The translations under genes were made by a program, and so were the position numbers. Shown here piece by piece: positions 5,475 to 8,007 of a stretch of DNA of 8,007 nt (positions are counted from its first letter, which is position 1; each line of letters begins with the position of its first letter). The notes under the pieces were generated by a model. It did not search any database and was not told where the DNA came from. It worked only from the letters and a program-made list of their open reading frames with translations. The DNA is from DASTOB01 sp035720425 (GTDB lineage: Bacteria > Chloroflexota > Limnocylindria > Limnocylindrales > CSP1-4): contig DASTOB010000192.1 of assembly GCA_035720425.1 (NCBI GenBank), positions 1-8,007 on the forward strand, in the 5' to 3' direction.

Positions 5475-7006
5475 GCGTCCGGCCTCGTCGCGTGACCCAT
5501 GATCCGCTCCTCCGTCGCCTCGTCGCGGCTGAGCTCCGCGCTGACCCGACCCTCGCGCAGGACGAGGACGCGGTCGCTCACGGCGAGGATCTCCGGCAGC
5601 TCCGACGAGACCATGACGATGGCCACGCCACGGGCGGCGAGCGCGCGGAGCAGGTCATGGATCTCCCGCTTGGCGCCCACGTCGACGCCCCGGGTGGGCT
5701 CGTCGATGAGCAGGATCCGGCACTGGGCGTTGAGCCACTTCGCGAAGATCACCTTCTGCTGGTTGCCGCCGCTCAGGTGCCGCACGAGGGCGGCGACCCC
5801 GGGCGTGCGGATCGTCAGCCGCTCGACGTGGCCGCTCACGAGCCGCCGCTCCCGGCGGCGACGAACGACGCCGAGCGGCGCGACCTCGTCCATCCGGGTG
5901 ATCGTCACGTTGAACGCGACCGACTGCTGGAGCATGAGGCCGTCGGTCTTGCGGTCCTCCGTCAGCAGGCCGATGCCGAGCGCGATCGCGTCGCGCGGCG
6001 AGCGGATGCGCACGCGCCGGCCGAACACCTCGATCGCCCCGGCGTCGATCCGATCCGCCCCGTGGATCGCCCGGAGGACCTCGGTTCGGCCGGCCCCGGC
6101 GAGGCCGGCGATACCGAGGATCTCGCCCTCGCGCACGGACAGGTCGACGTTCTCGAGCACGCCTCGGCGGGTCAGGCCGGTGACGCGCAGCGCCTCGGCT
6201 CCGAGGGACGCCCCGGACGGGCGAGCGTCGGCCTCCACGTCGCGACCCACCATGAGCCGGACGAGGCGCTCCGCATCGAGGTCGCGGGTCGCGGCGTTGG
6301 CCACGACCTGGCCGTCCTTCATGACCGTCACCCGATCGGTGATCTGGAAGACCTCGTTGAGGCGGTGCGAGATGTAGATGAACGCGACGCCCTTCTCGGC
6401 CAGTCGCCGGATGACCGTGAACAGGCCCTGCAGCTCGGCGTCGCCGAGCACCGCGGATGGCTCGTCGAGGACGATGATCCGCGCGTCGCGCGAGAGCGCC
6501 TTGGCGATCTCCACCATCTGGCGGCGGGCGACGCTGAGCCGGCCGACCGGTGTCCGCGGGTCGAGGTGGAGGCCGAGCCGCTGCGCGACGACGAGGGTGT
6601 CCTGGGCGAGGCGGCCCCAGTCGACGACGCCGAAGCCGCGCGTCGGGAGGCGCCCCATGAAGATGTTCTCCGCGACCGACAGGTGCGGAGCGAGTGACGG
6701 CTCCTGGTAGATGACCGCGACGCCACGCCGGATCATCTCGTGCGGCCGGGCGACCTCGATCCGCTCGCCGCCCACGTGGAGCTCACCCGCGTCGAGCGAA
6801 TAGGCGCCCGACAGGATCTTGACGAGGGTCGACTTGCCGGCGCCGTTCTCGCCGACGAGACCGTGAATCTCGCCGGGCAGGACGGTCAGGTCGACCGTAC
6901 GAAGGGCGTGAACGCCCGGGAACGTCTTGTCGATGCCGCGCATCTCGAGGACCGGCCTGACGACCGGGTCGAGCGGCGCGGGAAGCGGATGCAACGTGTC
7001 GATCAT
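5471..7006 (-). CDS. Sugar ABC transporter double ATPase, RbsA/MglA/XylG family
   Basis: This is a 511-residue fusion of two ABC ATPase domains, the energy unit of carbohydrate importers of the CUT2 family. The first half has Walker A GENGAGKST (residues 52-60), Q-loop Gln101, signature LSVARRQ (157-163), Walker B IIVLDEP (177-183) and switch His214. The second half has the family's degenerate Walker A GLAGAGRTE (301-309, Arg for Lys), signature LSGGNQQK (411-418), Walker B LLIDEP (432-437) and Ser in place of the switch His. This asymmetry is normal for RbsA-type proteins. I chose ATG 7006; an in-frame GTG at 7036 lies inside a hairpin arm. Neither has a convincing ribosome site. The binding-protein gene precedes it by about 86 bases, but no permease gene follows, where one would often be found. 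Confidence 0.95.
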   Translation of the reverse strand: MIDTLHPLPAPLDPVVRPVLEMRGIDKTFPGVHALRTVDLTVLPGEIHGLVGENGAGKSTLVKILSGAYSLDAGELHVGGERIEVARPHEMIRRGVAVIYQEPSLAPHLSVAENIFMGRLPTRGFGVVDWGRLAQDTLVVAQRLGLHLDPRTPVGRLSVARRQMVEIAKALSRDARIIVLDEPSAVLGDAELQGLFTVIRRLAEKGVAFIYISHRLNEVFQITDRVTVMKDGQVVANAATRDLDAERLVRLMVGRDVEADARPSGASLGAEALRVTGLTRRGVLENVDLSVREGEILGIAGLAGAGRTEVLRAIHGADRIDAGAIEVFGRRVRIRSPRDAIALGIGLLTEDRKTDGLMLQQSVAFNVTITRMDEVAPLGVVRRRRERRLVSGHVERLTIRTPGVAALVRHLSGGNQQKVIFAKWLNAQCRILLIDEPTRGVDVGAKREIHDLLRALAARGVAIVMVSSELPEILAVSDRVLVLREGRVSAELSRDEATEERIMGHATRPDA

Positions 7007-7025
7007 CGGTGCTGCCGGTGCGCGC

Positions 7026-7063
7026 CGTGAGGGCACGGCGGAGGAGTCGGCCGTGCCCTCACG
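7026..7063 (-). repeat. Strong intergenic hairpin between binding-protein and ATPase genes
   Basis: Two perfect 14-base arms (7026-7039 and 7050-7063) enclose a 10-base loop. The structure lies 29 bases after the binding-protein stop and 19 bases before the chosen ATPase start. There is no U tail, so it is unlikely to stop transcription fully. Known sugar operons often carry such a stem here to protect the upstream mRNA, so that the binding protein is made in excess over the ATPase. That role is inferred from position. Confidence 0.75.
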
Positions 7064-7092
7064 ACGATGCGGAACTGGCTAGCTGCTGCGGA

Positions 7093-8007
7093 TCAGAAGC
7101 CCTTGCCGATCCACTCGTCGACGTTCGACGCGTCGATCGTGTTCGTCTCGATGACCCACTCCGGGTCGATCGTCTCGCCGGCGATGAGCTTGGAGGCCGA
7201 TTCGCACGCCTCCTTGCCGGCGTTGTCGTACGTGAACGTCACGACGATCGTGCCGTCCTTGATCGCCTGGATCGCCTCGTTCTGGCCGTCGATGCCGACG
7301 ACCTTGAACTCCTCGAGCCGGCCGGCCGTCTCGAGCGCGGCAACCACGCCGAGGGCCATCGCGTCGTTGTGGGTGTAGATGACGTCGACCTCGCCCGGGC
7401 CGTAGGCCTGGAGCAGGTCGTTCATGACCGTCAGCGCCTGCTCGCGCTTGTAGTCGGCGCTCACGCTCTGGACGATCTCGACGTCCGGCGCGTTGGCCGT
7501 CAGCCAGTTGACGAACTCGTCGTGGCGGTCCGTCGTGGCGGACGCGCCGAGGGTGCCCTGGATCTCGAGGATCGTGCCGCCATTCCCGCCGAGGATCGTC
7601 TCGGCGACGTACTCCGCGGCCTTGCGCCCGATGAGCTTGTTGTCGGCGCCGATGTGCTGGGTGACGTCGATCGTCACCGCGCGGTCCAACGTCACCACGG
7701 GGATGCCTTTGTCCTTGGCGCGCTGCGCCGCCGGAGTCAAGGCGTCTGCGGTGAGCGGGGTGAGCAGCAGAACCTTGGCGCCGCGGGCGATGAGGTCATC
7801 GACGTCGGCGGACTGCTTCTCCCCCTTGCCCTGCCCGTCGGTCACGATGACGTCGGCATCGGGCATCAGGGACTTGCACGTATCCGCGACGTTGTTCGTC
7901 TGGTTGATGCGCCAGACATCACCATTGTTGGCTTGCGAGAACCCGATGACGACCTTCCCGGAATCCTGGCCGCCATCGCCGGACGAGCATGCGGCGGACA
8001 TGGAAGC
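7093..8007 (-). CDS. Sugar ABC transporter substrate-binding lipoprotein, YtfQ/RbsB-like, N-terminus missing
   Basis: The frame is open to the window edge; the ATG at 8001 lies inside the signal peptide and is probably not the start. Reading inward, SAAC (Cys being codon 5 from that ATG) is a lipobox-like site followed by a Ser/Gly/Asp-rich linker. The mature protein would be a membrane-anchored lipoprotein outside the cell. The fold is Peripla_BP_4: GFSQANNGDVWR at residues 20-31, TLDRA at 104-108, EIQGTLGASATTDRHDEF at 146-163, HNDAMALG at 211-218 and GIDGQ at 236-240. The GFSQ..WR and QGTxGAS..DR segments closely recall galactofuranose-binding YtfQ, so a furanose or pentose ligand is a fair guess, not a finding. 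It is the first gene of the operon in view; the promoter and true start lie to the right. Confidence 0.93.
   Translation of the reverse strand, partial: ASMSAACSSGDGGQDSGKVVIGFSQANNGDVWRINQTNNVADTCKSLMPDADVIVTDGQGKGEKQSADVDDLIARGAKVLLLTPLTADALTPAAQRAKDKGIPVVTLDRAVTIDVTQHIGADNKLIGRKAAEYVAETILGGNGGTILEIQGTLGASATTDRHDEFVNWLTANAPDVEIVQSVSADYKREQALTVMNDLLQAYGPGEVDVIYTHNDAMALGVVAALETAGRLEEFKVVGIDGQNEAIQAIKDGTIVVTFTYDNAGKEACESASKLIAGETIDPEWVIETNTIDASNVDEWIGKGF

Noticed and set aside
5492..6697. A 401-codon open frame on the plus strand opposite the ABC ATPase
   Set aside because: It is antisense to strongly conserved ATPase motifs, and its composition (His, Asp, Arg, Glu, Ala) is that of a reverse-strand shadow.
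1..8007. Defence island, CRISPR array, transposon or prophage
   Set aside because: No regularly spaced repeats, transposase or integrase motifs, terminal repeats or phage structural genes were seen. The unusual join at 1690-1712 lacks mobile-element ends.

Overview
The window looks like two pieces of DNA from different bacteria joined at about 1690-1712. Both pieces are GC-rich and gene-dense. The left piece (1 to about 1700) resembles an alphaproteobacterium. It carries the end of an M23 metallopeptidase gene with the HLDW-type second motif, a coupled YegS/diacylglycerol-kinase-like gene, and, on the opposite strand, the last 42 codons of a TldD/PmbA protease gene. The right piece (about 1712 to 8007) resembles Chloroflexota or Actinobacteriota. 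It has an F420-type luciferase-like oxidoreductase, a berberine-bridge-like flavoprotein, a lipoprotein sugar-binding protein and a SAM-I (S-box) riboswitch. These affiliations come from remembered protein style and have not been tested by a search.

From the right end, reading on the minus strand, there is a sugar-uptake and metabolism operon. It begins with a YtfQ/RbsB-like binding lipoprotein whose start lies outside the window. A strong hairpin follows, then an RbsA/MglA-type double ATPase, an AraM/GldA-like metal-dependent dehydrogenase, and a luciferase-like oxidoreductase whose start overlaps the dehydrogenase stop as ATGA. No permease gene is visible. After a 146-base gap with several inverted repeats comes a separate flavoprotein gene with its own strong ribosome-binding site. 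The likely logic is uptake of a pentose, furanose or polyol followed by oxidation, but the substrate is not identifiable.

Past the flavoprotein, still on the minus strand, lies a complete regulatory leader: a near-consensus promoter (TTGACC, 17 bases, TAGGAT), a SAM-I riboswitch, and a terminator hairpin. The methionine- or SAM-related gene it should control is absent. Immediately after the terminator the sequence becomes the 3' end of pmbA, in the middle of that gene. This is best explained by an assembly chimera, or less likely by a real rearrangement, and it is the main observation here. I see no CRISPR array, transposase, tRNA or rRNA, and nothing I would call a new defence or mobile system.
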